DNA of 64,000 bases, taken from Termitomyces sp. T153 (Eukaryota; Basidiomycota; Agaricomycetes; Agaricales; Lyophyllaceae). This document shows positions 22,462 to 34,108 of the stretch, one piece after another. The stretch's first letter is position 1; every line of letters begins with the position of its first letter. The stretch covers positions 62,001-126,000 of the forward strand of contig JACKQL020000066.1 in NCBI GenBank assembly GCA_018296165.2. The letters are read 5' to 3'. A program made the translations under genes and the position numbers. A model generated the notes under the pieces. The model was not told where the DNA came from. It worked only from the letters and a program-made list of their open reading frames with translations, and ran no database searches.

Positions 22462-23353
22462 CTCACGTCGTGAAGGGTATGGACAAAAGCGCTGCGGGTA
22501 TTGGGTAAGGGAGATGAATGAGGCTATAGACAAGCCAATTTTGGCTTGGCTGTGCTCCCGCTCGGCTTTTAGCGTTGGAATCAAGGTCCGATCTTCGATG
22601 TTATTTTTGCATCTTCGAAAATTGAATCCACTCAAATCCTTCAAGAAGGCCTCACGATTCAAGATGAAGGTGTTCAAGTACATCGAACCCAAATTGAAGA
22701 ATATAGACCAGATGTTTTCCACGCCCCTGCAAAAAAGTTGACGATCAAGATGTAGCGGTATCAGGCGGACTTGTCGGGACGGGATAGAAATCCAGAGAGC
22801 ACCCGGGCGTCTATGACATCACGAGTTTACAACGCCCAGCAAGAGGCTAGATGCCCTAGTGTGTACGGTAAGTAGAATGGGAGAGGGATCAAGTAGGGGC
22901 GCCGGAAGAAATCTAGATATGCAAGTGAATATACACAGCATCCAGACACTTGCATCAACATGGAGAGCAAGATTTGGCTCGAGACTTCAAAGCTTCAAGC
23001 TTTAAGGCTGAGGAAAACAGCACACCAATGGGTGTTTTGTAATGGAACAAGTCGTACATTGACGAGCATCCTGCTAATAAAGGAAATCGAAATGGTTGAG
23101 ATGTAACTAGAGCTCTCACAGTCAACTTCACCTGAGCGATTGCCTACTAAGGCTGCATGCCTACCTCCACGCGCTACTCCTTCGTTCACATGGCCGTAGG
23201 GATGTGGACGTATATACAGACGAAGGGGGCACACAAAGAATATTACAATATGCAGACAGAGGAAAGAGGAAGAAAGTTACGCGTAGCTACATACACCTCT
23301 AGGCCCACAGATGAGTCGCAACTCAGAACCCATGCCCATACTCCCCATGACAA
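22462..23353. other. Divergent spacer between M50B-like and RAB11 genes
   Basis: The open frame of M50B exon 1 runs on upstream to 22722, but that part lacks family similarity as far as I can judge. No other gene, tRNA or repeat is seen. It includes the promoter of the M50B gene and the 3' flank of RAB11. Confidence 0.45.
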
Positions 23354-24382
23354 TTAACAGCACTTGCTGCCCTGCTTAGCGGAGTTGTCTACGCTGTAGT
23401 CGACGCTAATACTCTCTTTGGAAGGCTCGATGTTTGTCGAGGAAGATTCTAACGATTTGCTGGATACGATGCGGTAGATGTCTATACCGTGTGTGTAAGT
23501 TCAAACCTGCAGAATGACGCTCGCCTCGAACATACCGGTTAAGATGGTTTGGAAGGCACTTTCGACATTAGAGGCGTCCAGCGCCGAGGTTTCAATGAAG
23601 GAAAGTCCGTTCTCAGCTGCATTACATCGTTAGTATCAAATTCAGCTTCCATAACTTGACGTACATGAAAATGCCTTTGCTTCGTCAGTCGGTACAGCCC
23701 GCAGGTGTTTCAAATCGCTCTTGTTCCCGACAAGCATGATCACAATGTTTGAATCAGCATGGTCCCGGAGCTCCTTCAACCACCGTGTAACGTTGACATA
23801 TGTTGCGTGCTTTGCAATGTCATATACAAGGAGTGCACCCACTGCGCCGCGGTAGTATCTGGGATGACCGGAATTCAACGAGTGGTCGTAATGTAAGTAA
23901 TGAATGACAGTACTGACGCCGAGGTAATGGCACGATAACGCTCCTGACCAGCTGTGAGGGTCGTAATAAGTAAATGGATGTTCAGCCGCAGCCATGACAA
24001 GATCAACCGACTCACCAGTGTCCCAAATCTGAGCTTTGACAGTCTTTCCATCAACATTGATGGATCTTGTCGCAAATTCTACACCAATAGTCGATTTTGA
24101 CTCGAGGTTAAATTCATTACGTGTGAAACGCGAGAGCACTAAACGTCGAGTCAGGCTTCCCGCCGAGCGCCAACGAAGTGTAGAACCCACAGTTGCTGCA
24201 ATACTTCTATGTCAACTCCATTAATGTAACAAAAAACAGAAGAAAACGCACGATTTTCCGACCCCAGAGTCACCAATAAGAACGACCTGGAATATGGTGC
24301 CATATTGTTAGCTTATCGGCTTAAATCTGGCACCATAGCCTCCTACCTTGAAAAGATAGTCATAGTTGCTGCCTTCAGCCAT
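23354..24382 (-). CDS. RAB11: RAB11-family small GTPase
   Basis: Joined exons give a complete Rab of about 210 residues starting [12 protein letters not shown] and ending GSKCC. The nucleotide-binding motifs are GDSGVGKS (P-loop), WDTAGQE, NKSD and the ETSAL region. The effector region [17 protein letters not shown] is typical of Rab11/Ypt31, which acts in recycling-endosome and trans-Golgi traffic. The two terminal cysteines are the geranylgeranylation site. Exons from the 5' end: 24382-24347, 24286-24252, a 5-nt microexon 24195-24191, 24138 onward to the WDT intron, then four more. The GQ of the switch II region follows an intron inside the TAG codon run (WDT/AGQ). No frame break is present. 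Naming beyond Rab11/Ypt3 level was not attempted. Confidence 0.93.
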
Positions 24383-24901
24383 GCTTAGTTGTAGAAGATT
24401 GGGTACTGTGTATACGGGATGACGGAAGGTATACTGGAGGTTTGCGGTGTTTCGTATCAAGCCTGCGGGCGCACAGAGCGGAGTTTGAATATCCTACTTG
24501 TCCGCCCGCGTACCTCTTGTCCTGAGTTCCTGACCACATTCATGGTTATCCGTGAAACTCTATTAGTTGATAAGGATGTGTGGGCTACAGCTTTCACTCG
24601 AGCCGTACTCGTTTTTTAGCGCGCAGAGTCAGCTGAAATGATCGTTTTTGTATCGGCTATGCAGGTTGCTGCGCCTGCCGAATACGTCTGAACACGTCAA
24701 TCATTGTACTGTGTACATCACAAGTTTCTCTCAAGGGTAATAAGATTTCTGCTAAGTATTAGGTACCAACGGACTTTGCGGCCCGTCGTGCCTTCGATTT
24801 CCACAATCACTGGGTGGTCCAAGACAATGAAGAATATCCACAATCTCTCATCTACTACTAGCTCACGAAGACATACGACATCTTTCCTGTGTCTTTAAAT
24901 C
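24383..24901. other. Divergent promoter region
   Basis: The spacer between minus-strand RAB11 and the plus-strand rhamnose mutarotase gene presumably holds both promoters. Short frames in it (for example 24419-24619) have no recognisable features. No clear TATA box was identified. Confidence 0.45.
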
Positions 24902-25371
24902 ATGGTCAAGCGTATCTGCCAAATAATCAAGGTTAGTTGTTGCCTGTCGATCTCCAGTCGCATTCGCGTTATGACAGGTCTTCTCCCAAAGCTCAAGCCG
25001 ACTGCAGTTGCAGAGTATAAGGAGATTCACGCTGCGGTATGGCCTGGTGTGCTTGCTGCGCTTGAGCGCGCGCATATCGTTGATTACTCAATCCATCATT
25101 ATCCTCCTTTGCAACTCCTTATCGCGACATTCAAGTACACTGGGGACAATTATGAGGGGGACATGGCGAAAGTGGCGCAGGATCCCGAGACGCAGCGCTG
25201 GTGGAAAGTTACTGATGCGATGCAAGAGAGTTTTGAGGAGGGTGCTGAGGGGAGTGGAAAAGAAGTGCCTTGGTGGACGGTAAAGTAATCTGATGACAAT
25301 GATCTACTATGTCTGATGTTTCTTTCATAGAGTCTGGAAGAGGTCTTCAGGTTTGAAGGGAAAGCTTGATA
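24902..25371 (+). CDS. L-rhamnose mutarotase (RhaM family)
   Basis: Three exons (24902-24931, 24992-25279, 25333-25371) join to 118 residues. Family hallmarks: MVKRICQIIK joined to LKPTAVAEYKEIHAAVWP near the start, YSIHHY, a middle segment with KYTGDNYEGDMAKVA, the DPETQRWW motif and EVPWW near the end, followed by SLEEVF. RhaM proteins interconvert the alpha and beta anomers of L-rhamnose before isomerisation or oxidation, in the cytosol. The length is slightly above the usual 105 residues. The 3' splice site at 24991 was chosen because it keeps the family frame; the nearer AG at 24977 does not. No other rhamnose-pathway gene is adjacent, so a broader sugar-mutarotase role cannot be excluded. 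Confidence 0.88.
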
Positions 25372-26648
25372 GCTCCGCTCATCTAAATGTTGTACTCATC
25401 TGCCTTCTCAACCTTATCGTGTCCTCTTTAGATTTGGATGATTTGTGTCACATATATGTGTGTGATTTGGAGGGAATGGGAGGAAAAGGTCTGCTTACAT
25501 TTAGGGCATCACTTGACTTGTTCTGTCAGATAGATTTTTGCAGGCGTCTTTGAAGGATTGCGATTAAGGAGATTTTAGAGCTACAGTCAACTCGACGCTG
25601 TATTCTTTTCTCGGGATTGATCTAGCTTCTGTGACAAATTCGTGTTGAGATTGGAGGACACTCCGCATGCCAAAGACACTGAACATTGTGCCAGTGGACT
25701 TGTAGTACCCACCCAGAAGCTCGTCGGGTATGTGGTTTAGCTCCTTTTTTCACAATATAATATAGAATGTAGATTCGTACCCAGGAAATATAGGTAAAAT
25801 TCTATGAGTATCATCTTCAGCCCGTTCTTCTTTCTTTTGAGTATCATGGTAACCTAGTTGACCATCGCTTGATGTTATCGAGGCACTGAGATAGTTACGG
25901 AATCCCGCCTCATGTACGACAGACTCTCGAGCAATGCACGGTACAGATTTCTGGGATGTGTGCGCCAGAACATATCGGCTTTCTGATTCTATTCTTATTT
26001 TATGTTATCTATATCCGTGCCTAATTATTGAGCCTTCACTTTTTGATCACTATTTGTTTTTTGATAAACACAAGGACAGTAATTTTTCTTCCGTCTCTCG
26101 ATCAGTTTCAGAAAGATTAGCCTGGTCACAACTAAGGTACATTAGCAAGTGCCATCCATAAGTGCGATGACCGAAAAAAGGACATCCTACTACATCTCAT
26201 CATATTCCTTCTAGTGTCTTTATTGTCTCCTTTTTTTCAAAAGCCTTTGTTTTTTGGTTGTTTTTTGGTCCCGTGAATTGAAGAAGGATTCGAAGTCCGA
26301 ACTTCCACTGACCACATGGTTGTGAATTGAAGCTGTGCCAAATATCTGCCTGCTCCACCCCTGAACGCCGCTTGTTCGATCCTGGGACATGCACCGAGGG
26401 AGTCCGACATCCACTCCATTTGCTTGGCATGACATGAAAGATCTTTTGCAATTGAATTTGGTGATCCTGAAGGCACTGCCCAATATGGAATCAAAAACTT
26501 CGTATATGACCTTATAAAACCAAATTGCCTATGCTTCTTTTTCTTCCTCCCCTCACCCCCCTCCGGTCGTCTTTTCCTTTTAGTCCTATTCCTTTCTTCT
26601 CAGATTTTTCAACGACACTCGTTTCCAAGCGCGTTCTCTGTTTTCATC
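25372..26648. other. Long intergenic region and promoter of the PL14-type gene
   Basis: No supported gene over about 1.3 kb. Short frames on both strands lack domains. The distal end has a TATA box at 26513 and a long pyrimidine-rich tract (about 26528-26600) just before the ATG of the lyase gene, the usual layout of a strongly expressed fungal gene. Confidence 0.5.
26513..26519 (+). promoter_or_regulatory. TATA box of the PL14-type lyase gene
   Basis: TATAAAA lies 130 bp before the ATG at 26649 and is followed by a CT-rich leader with several TCTTTTCC-type blocks, a common core-promoter arrangement in basidiomycetes. Confidence 0.6.
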
Positions 26649-27887
26649 ATGTTCACCCGCAGCACTGTCCTTCTCCTCCTGGCCTTTGTTCTCTTCGCTA
26701 ACGCAATCCCCTTGCGCCATCGTCGTCGTGGTACCTGCCGTACTCATTCAACCGTATCTGCAGTTGCATCTGCATCTGTTATTCCTTCTGCAACAGCTAC
26801 AGCAATTAATGACGGTGTGGACGTATCCTTGAGCCACGGTAACGATGCCACGAGCACGAGCACGATCGAGTCCACCAAGACCTCTTCGGCAACGGTCTCA
26901 CCGCCTACGACCACCAAGGCGCTCGCTGCCACAGGGAAGCTCCAGTCCCTCTTCCCCGTCTCTGGCTTCTCTAAATCATGGTCCACCTCGCCTCTTGCTT
27001 CCAACTCTTTTTCCTTGTCCGATTCTACCTTCCGTCCTACGAAAGGAATCAGCGCCCTGTCGCACAACTTCGTCGCTGCTCCAGACGGTAAGAAGGCAAT
27101 GCAAGCACACTTTCCCCAGGGTTCGTACACGTTCGGTCACAATCCCCAGGGTGGAGTTTCCTTCTACGCCCCCGGCCCAAGCTCTGTTGACCTGACCACC
27201 GCCAAGGAGGCCACCTTTGGTTACTCTGTCTTCTTTGAGAAGGGTTTCGCCTTCAACAAAGGTGGCAAACTGCCTGGTCTCTGTGCGTATTGACTTACAG
27301 GTCCTGTCAATTCATGATCAACTCACATTTACTCCACAGATGGCGGTGACAGTGAAGACGAGGCCGTGAGCTGCTCCGGTGGAAGGCGCTCAACCAAGTG
27401 CTTCTCTGCTCGTCTCATGTGGCGTGCTGAAGCTGCTGGCGAGTTCTACACCTACCTCCCGCCCTACACCGATGCGCGCTTCGCAGCCAACAAGGCTCAA
27501 TGCGATACCGTGGCCAACTCAGATTGCAACCCCACCTATGGTGCATCCATTGGTCGCGGCTCCTTCCAGTTTGCAGATGGTGCTTGGACTACCGTCACTG
27601 AGCGTGTTCGCCTCAATGACGTCGGCAAGGCCAATGGCGAGCTTGAGCTGTTTGTCAATGGCAAGAGTGTCATCAGCCTCGACGGTCTGATTCTCAGGGG
27701 CAGCTCTGCGGGCAGGATCCGTGGCATCCAGATGCAGACATTCTTTGGAGGTAAGCCTTGAATGTATATCAAGAACTCGATACTGATACGGTAATTGTGC
27801 TCAGGACATACCTCGGACTACGCTTCGCCGAAAACTCAGAACGCCTACTTCTCCGACTTCTCTGTTGCCATCACAGAGACTCTCTAA
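26649..27887 (+). CDS. Secreted polysaccharide lyase, family PL14-like
   Basis: Three exons (26649-27282, 27340-27750, 27805-27887) give about 375 residues. The N terminus is a signal peptide (MFTRSTVLLLLAFVLFANA) followed by a basic RHRRR stretch and a Ser/Thr/Ala-rich linker to about residue 100. The catalytic jelly-roll region carries PTKGISALSHNF, GSYTFGHNPQGG, ATFGYSVFFE, GGKLPGL-YGG, CFSARLMWR, YGASIGRGSF, ERVRLND and GIQMQTFFGG, the order I know from agaricomycete PL14 proteins. These cleave uronate-containing polysaccharides by beta-elimination. The exact substrate (alginate-like, glucuronan or wall glucuronic polymers) cannot be read from sequence. The protein ends FSDFSVAITETL. The long Ser/Thr linker suggests heavy O-glycosylation. 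Confidence 0.83.
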
Positions 27888-28893
27888 TTGACGACTGGAC
27901 TCTCACTGACCCACACTAACCACCCGTTAACCCCGCATCCGTCATCGGCGTGCCGATGACGACTACACTCTTTGAACACCACATCGTACACACCACACTC
28001 ACTGTATCATACCCGCACATTGGATTTCTAAGCTTTCATTTCTCACCTTCTTTCACGCCCAGGCTTGTCCTGGTTCACGACCAGCATCGACTAATCACGC
28101 AGTATTTACGTCGCCGGCATGTTTTTGGTTTTGATTCATGATATACGTACATTTATTTGTGCATCAAGGGAGGCTGGATGGGCGGGCCTTGATGGCCCGT
28201 CGTGATTCCTCCTGCACATTGCGTACGCTGGAGTGCTATGGTAGATCCTATTTTACACGTTTAGTCTCTTTAGTATGTAGAGAAAATATACAGACGCTGT
28301 ATCTTTTCATCCGTGGTGTGAAATAATCAGTTCAGCAGCCACAGTTACCGTTCTTATGTGAGTTACTTATGATTCTTCAGTCCAGTGCCTTGCAAGAAAT
28401 ATACAAAAGACCTGATTCATGGAGAAACGTATTTGGCACATTTGCAAGACAACCACTGAAATTGAGTCCGGAGCGGGTCAGATTGAACGCCCCAGGGAAT
28501 GTCGTCATTTAGAGATTCTTTGTGATGACAACAGACGTGGGAGAAGTAAGCGTTCTGAGTTTTCGGTGCGATATACGTTCAGAACTTACCTCCTCGTTAC
28601 TCAAGGTATGTGATATGCTCAACCTAACCTTCACTTTGACAGACTATCTACGATCCCTAGATTGAATTCAAAGCTAGGACTACATTTGACAATTTGTCAG
28701 AGGTCACCACCTGTTACTGGTAACCTTCAGTGACCAAGATATCTTCTACTGTCAATGCAAAGTGTATTTGTTTGGGAATCCTCCAAAAAGTCACCTTTGT
28801 TTTTATTACTCTTAATGTCCTTCCATTAGACTTATCAACACTGTCCCTCTCTTTGTTACAATTCTCGGCTGATATATGGCAAAAGAATCATAC
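27888..28893. other. Intergenic region with one half of a direct repeat
   Basis: No gene. The 160-bp block at about 28305-28470 is repeated at 30970-31145 on the other side of the UTP18 gene (listed as a repeat). The rest shows no structure I can support. Confidence 0.5.
28305..28470 (+). repeat. Direct repeat, left copy, flanking UTP18
   Basis: The segment with CATCCGTGGT, GCAGCCACAGT, GTTACTTATGAT, TCCAGTGCCTT, CAAGAA(A/G)TAT, CTGATTC and CACATTTGCAAGACAA is found in the same order and orientation at 30970-31145. The two copies are diverged but clearly collinear. They bracket the UTP18 gene, as would a duplicated flank or two insertions of one small element. Confidence 0.75.
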
Positions 28894-30893
28894 TTAAACC
28901 CCATAATCCTTCAAGTGATACAAAAGTACCCGACCCCTCGTATTGCCTATTGCAAGATACTCACTTTGCGCCGAGAAGTCGACGGCTGTCACGTGGCCCA
29001 ACGGTGTACCTGATGTTGGCCAGTTGGCAAAAGATGTCAGCGAGGGGGTATGAATCTAGAAGTAAATCAGAGACAATTCAAAGTATCAGTGAGTAAGACT
29101 TACCAAGCGCATAGCATCTTTCTTTTCCTGGCTCGCCACCGCCATTAACTGTGCATCGTGATTGAATTGAATTGATGAAATTGTTGTTGTGAGGTTCGCA
29201 ATACTTTTCAGTGGCTTGGGAGTGGGCAAGTTTGCCGACGGAGAGGATGCAAACGAGTCTGCACCATATACATTGACGAAACCCGTGTTAGACCTGTATA
29301 ACCATAATGAGTATGAAACGACGTAATCCATGGGCATGAAAATCACGTACCCCACAGCCAAGAACCCACTCCCGTCTGCAGCTCCAGAAGAACCTACCAT
29401 AACCCGCCCAGCACCTCTGAAACCACCCTCATCCTTCCACCTCCTCACACATCTTCGTTCACCCACGTCCCATAGATATACCTCTGCATCTCCACTGAGA
29501 ACCGCCAGCTGTTGTGCAGAAGACCACCATAGCGATCGCACACCGCCCCCTCCACCACCACACTTCAGGCTACCCACAACCTGCCCAGCACCGCTCTTCC
29601 AATCGACGAGATGTACGTATCCTCCACGCCCAGCCACCGCAAGTATCTCGCCCATCCCTGGGCTAAATGCAGTAACTTCCATGCCCTCCCCACTCCCATT
29701 CCTTGAGCCCCTGTCGTCCCCCTTACGTCCACGTTTTCGGGAGGCTGGAACATCATTTATGGTATTGAAAGTAGTGCCCCATAGCCCACGAGCATGACGA
29801 GTTGTAGTGCCAGTTTGTAGGTCGTGGGTATAGAAGAAAGGACGAGGACCAGTGAGGAGGAGCGAAGAGCCGAGTGGGTGAAAGGCAACACTTGACTGAG
29901 AGGTGAGTGGCAGAGATGGGACATGTAGTGTCTGTAGCAGAGGATTTGTGTGCCCGTCAATCTGCAAAAAAAGGTCTTTGAATAGATGTCCCGTAACCAA
30001 GTCAACAATACGTACATTGAACAGTCGAACACGACGGTCAGTACTTCCGACACACAACACAGGTACACGCTCGCTTGGATGGAACGCGACGACGCGCACT
30101 GGACCACTCCCCGACGCCTGCGCATCCAAGTTGGCATCGCGCAATCGCTCGAGCTCCACCAGGCCCGCCTTCAAATGCACCTTACTCCGCCGCCCTAGGA
30201 TCCCGCTCGTAGAAGTCAAAAGGTCCGCAACGCCCGCACCATCCCCTATCTCCTCTCTTTTCTCGATTCGTGCTTTCGCAGCCCACGCAGGCTCGGGGTT
30301 TATCCGCTCGTATTGCCGCCGCAGACGCGCCTCGTATTCACGACCAGAAAGCGTCTCTTCTGTCGGAGCGTCGCGTAGCTTGCGTAGCCGCGAAGTAGCA
30401 AGAGAGACAGAGGGTGGATCTGAAGGGTCTATCCAGGCTGGAGGCTTTCGTGAGTTCAACAAGGGATTCGAAGGTGGTTGTATTCGTGATGTCGAAGAAG
30501 ACGAGGACTCCGCGTCAGAATCTCGAGCTTCAACATCAGCTTGGTCTTCATTTTGCTCAAAATCTGGAGCAACAGCACCATCATCGACGAAAAAAAGCTA
30601 CATACAGAAGAAAAACTTCGATTTAGCTATCCCAACTCATAAACAGCACCTCGACGTACATCTGAATCCAAAAGATTATTGAGAACATTTCCAGCATATT
30701 GAGGCGGGTTTTTATCATCTTCAACAGTGTCCTTATCCCTAGGAACGAACTTTGTCCCAAAGAGCATACTCTCGAGCCGTCTCTCCTCATCGTCCTTCAA
30801 AGCGTCGTCTGTCAAGGGATCCGTCGTTCCAAGTGGCTGAGATTTAGAAGTCTCCTGAGATACCTTCTGCTTTTTGCGTGCATGTCGGGCCAT
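28894..30893 (-). CDS. UTP18: U3 small nucleolar RNA-associated protein 18 (UTP18), WD40
   Basis: Starts at 30893 (MARHARKKQK) with a short basic exon containing RRLESMLFG, then an acidic region and the long second exon. The N-terminal half has the family pattern SRKPPAWIDPSD, RLRKLRDAP and LRRQYERINPEPAWA. It is followed by WD40 repeats: VAFHPSERVPVLCVGSTDRRVRLFN, SVAFHPLGSSLLLTG, AFSPGMGEILAVAGRGGYVHLVD, LAVLSGDAEVYLWDV, NTGFVNVYG, IQFNHDAQLMAVAS and a final repeat ending RVLLYHLKDYGV. UTP18 is a nucleolar component of the small-subunit processome needed for 18S rRNA maturation. Several short introns interrupt the repeats. A glycine run (CGGGGGG) is an oddity of this copy. Plus-strand frames over it are shadows. 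Confidence 0.88.
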
Positions 30894-30969
30894 TGTTACA
30901 GAGTGGCTTGACCAAAACAAGGGATGGGTCGAAATTTTGTGATCACGTGTTTCATTCCAAGGGTGTCTT

Positions 30970-31145
30970 TTCATCCGTGGTTCTGACGCGTAATAGGCAG
31001 CCACAGTAATCACCGCTCTTTTCACATTTCATATTCCCACCTAAGTTACTTATGATTTTCAAATCCAGTGCCTTACAAGAAGTATGCAAAGGATCTGATT
31101 CGTAGAAGGCCACATTTGCAAGACAAACATAGAAATTGTCTGCTG
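30970..31145 (+). repeat. Direct repeat, right copy, between UTP18 and ALG2
   Basis: Collinear with 28305-28470. It covers the short spacer (30894-31213) between the start of UTP18 and the end of ALG2, so it occupies the UTP18 upstream region. No other feature is seen in this spacer. Confidence 0.75.
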
Positions 31146-31213
31146 AATGGGCAATGTAGCTCTAACCAAAGACAAGCGTCCTCAGATATATCCATCTTCC
31201 CGAAAGTACAAAA

Positions 31214-32916
31214 TCACCTCTTTTGAGATGGAAGGACAAGCGGTCCGAGGATATACGCTATGACGAAACCAAAAATCATCATCCACATGTTCCACATCAT
31301 ATGCGGCACATCACCCATTCTAACTGCTTCAACCAGTGCATCCTCAATCCCACTCGCCATAGCATCCATACTAAACAAGTCTCGTGCGCGCGCCTTTGCC
31401 CGATCTGACAATGCTTGCCTTTCAGAAAGACTCATTGACACGATTTCAACGAGAGCCTCAGCCCAAACTTCCGCGTCAGGTGGCCTCAACCATCCTGTTC
31501 TTTCTTCTGGCGGTCCATCGAGGACACTCTCTGTGGGTCCGCCGCTGTTGCATGCCAACACTGGGACACCACATACCATGGCTTCAACGGGGCCAATACC
31601 GAAATGTTCGTTAGCAGGTGTATAAAGAAGTGCCACTGTCGACGGGCTGGAGAGCAAGGCGGTGCGTTGGGAGGTTGTGAAGTTCAAGAGGAATAGTACG
31701 TCGGGATCGTTGGGCGTCATGTTTCCTGGGGGTATCTTGATGGGTTTTTGGTTCGAAGGCGGTGTGATAACGTTATATGTTAGGGAAAGAGACTTGGTAA
31801 GGTGAAGTAGTGAATCGAGCGTTAGTAAGTTGTCGTCAAGACGAGGATCATAGCCGCCTAGCGAGTCTATCAGCGGCCTGGAGGGTCATGATTGAATCGA
31901 TATCATTTCACCTGCAAGGACAAGTCGGAATGCTTTAAGTGCCAGCTTAGACTTCAAACTTGCAAAGGCCCTGACAGCAAGAGCGGCATTCTTCTTCCTT
32001 TCAAAACGATTGAGGGAGACAAGCGTTGGCTTGACACTGGACCAAATGAAAATCATCGTCAACCCTTTCACGAAACGACTCACGAGAAAATTGCAACGTT
32101 ATCAGGGTCATTGTGATCTACGGTGGATTCGTATGCCAAAACATTAATCCCTGGGTACACAACTCGAAGAGATTGTGTGATTGACTTGAAATACGACTTT
32201 GTCACACGAGCGGTAAACTTGGAATTTGCAATTATAATATCTGCCTGTCCTGTAAAAAGTGAGATGGATGGAGAACTCGCAGGTGGGTCATGCATACGTG
32301 TCGTCGTTTCTTCTAGCCAGTCCATGGGAAATCGATAAATCCGTTTCAACAAGCTGATTTGTTCTCTGTTCTCTCCTTCTACAAAAGCGCCATTTGCCAG
32401 CAATTTGTCAGGGAAGTGACAATAAAACACGACCCGCGTATTCCCAACATGTTGAAGGAGGGGTATACATGTTGATAGCTGGTCAACAAAGTACACGTCA
32501 TACTCTGGGGCAAACGGAGACAGAAGGCGTGTCATAAGGTGTAGTTGTCGCGCATGGGCAAAGAGAATATGAAATTTGCTCCTCAACGAACGAGGAAACG
32601 GTGAGATGACGTGATGAACTCGAAGCGTTCCTGTCGAAAAAATACTAAGTTCTTCGTCAAAGTCCACGCAGAAGTTGTACTTACCATCTTTTGTTTCTTC
32701 GAAACAGTGATTAGGGTCATGATGAGACGTATAGATATCTACTGAATGACCGCGTTCCTGGAGACCAAGGGCGGCATCGACGACTAGACGTTCCGCACCA
32801 CCTATTTGGCATCGCTATGTTTGAGCACACAGTGTCTGACAGAATATTATGGGCTAAGCACCAATTCCAAGGTCTGGATGAATAAACGCAACTTTTAACG
32901 GTCGAAGTTCAGACAT
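31214..32916 (-). CDS. ALG2: ALG2-type mannosyltransferase (GT4)
   Basis: Starts at 32916 (MSELRPLKVAFIHPDLG), then GGAERLVVDAALGLQERGH, the donor-domain signature found in ALG2. The central region includes FYCHFPDKLL and the WLEE segment; the C-terminal GT4 domain includes SLNRFERKKN and EHFGIGPVEAMVCGVPV followed by NSGGPTE. The last 40 residues hold a hydrophobic helix (WMMIFGFVIAYILGPLVL) before PSQKR, which would anchor it to the ER. ALG2 adds the second and third mannoses to the dolichol-linked N-glycan precursor on the cytosolic face of the ER. About five exons; the middle junction near 31860-31910 was placed by family order. No defect is seen. Confidence 0.9.
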
Positions 32917-33063
32917 GAGAAGTTGAGAATGGGACAGTGGCAAAACCAACGTGGAACTGGATATTTGAACCCGCAATTAGGGTTAGGGTCAGAGTATCCC
33001 TGAGTCCGCAGCCCAAGTTCTCAAGCTTCTAGTTACACACAATCCCTACATCATTGTTACACC

Positions 33064-33984
33064 ATGACTCCTCCAACTGACATAGAAGAGGTCCTAAGGG
33101 ATGAAATCAAGTAAGTCAGCAACGATGAAGCTATCTCTTAGGTTGTGACTTCCTCCGATTTGTAGAGAATGGCACTTTCGTGCGATTGTCAGCCATCCGT
33201 CCCATACCCTGCTGACTCAGGCTGTTGTTGTATTTAGATATATACTTTCACCAGAAAAATACTGTCTCTCATCTTGCTGCACTCGAGCTAAGGAATGCCG
33301 TTCTGCGATTACGCCGTGATGGCGCCTTTGTTGCCGTGCCACTCTTTCGTGTCAATACTGAGCCCATGGGGCCGCATCCGATAGGTGTGTGTTCTAGGAA
33401 GTATCTGAAAGGATAATTGAAAGTGATATTACAGGCTCATACGAAATCTGGGTTCCATCCGAAACGTTCGCGTCGGTGTTTTCGTACCTCTGTCAGCATC
33501 GTGGCGATCTCAGGTGTGTTTTCTTTATTATCAACGAGACATCGACTCGAAACGGATTTCCTAGCATCCTCGTACATCCCTTGACTCGCGATCAGGTAAG
33601 AAATCGAATTTTTGTTCCCGTAAGATGCTGACCAGACCGTTTAAAGAGAACGTATGCAGTGACTAGTATTAGGCTCGGTCGTGGCTCTGACATTCGCCAA
33701 CAGTGATCACGAATTCCGCAATGCCTGGATTGGCCCATCTTTGCCCCTCGATCTTTCAACTTTGCCTCTCAGGAGCGACGAGATTCCTCTCCAATATCCC
33801 AGCCTCCGTAAGTCTGGAATTGATTGAAGTAGGAATAATGCCTAAAGTTTCAATCAATCTAGACTTGGGATACTCGTCAAAACCGCAATTCTCGCTCGAG
33901 GAGCGCCGGAAGCTCGGAGTCAATATTGAGCGTCTCCTCGAGCATGAGAAGGGGGCTGCGAGGGCACCCACTCAACCCGCATGA
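33064..33984 (+). CDS. DOPA-4,5-dioxygenase family protein
   Basis: At least six short exons give about 190 residues. After MTPPTDIEEVLRDEIKEW the second intron joins HF to HIYFHQKN, forming the metal-site segment HFHIYFHQ. Next come AALELRNAVL, the segment VPLFRVNTEPMGPHPIG, SYEIWVPSETFASVFSYL, RGDLSILVHPLTRD, then the late exon HEFRNAWIGPSLPLDLS and RLGYSSK-type ending before a charged tail. This is the order of the small single-domain extradiol DOPA dioxygenases known from Amanita muscaria, where the enzyme opens the L-DOPA ring toward betalain and muscaflavin pigments. Many non-pigmented fungi carry paralogues, so the substrate here may be another catechol. No partner pigment genes are adjacent. 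Confidence 0.85.
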
Positions 33985-34108
33985 GCTTTCTTGTACTCGG
34001 TAACCGAATTGGACCTATTACATGTATATCGTTTCATTATCGTTGGAATTCACCATGGACTGCACCTCTTGGGCACCACTAGTGGTTTATGAAAAGAAAG
34101 AACATCAA

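Noticed and set aside
24902..26648. Rhamnose-use gene cluster with the PL14-type lyase
   Set aside because: Only a mutarotase and one lyase are adjacent, with 1.3 kb between them and no transporter, dehydrogenase or regulator; adjacency alone is not enough.
29330..30682. Long plus-strand frames across UTP18
   Set aside because: They lie opposite a clear WD40 coding sequence and show only the biased composition of an antisense shadow.
31223..31625. Plus-strand frames over the end of ALG2
   Set aside because: Antisense to conserved GT4 motifs; no independent support.
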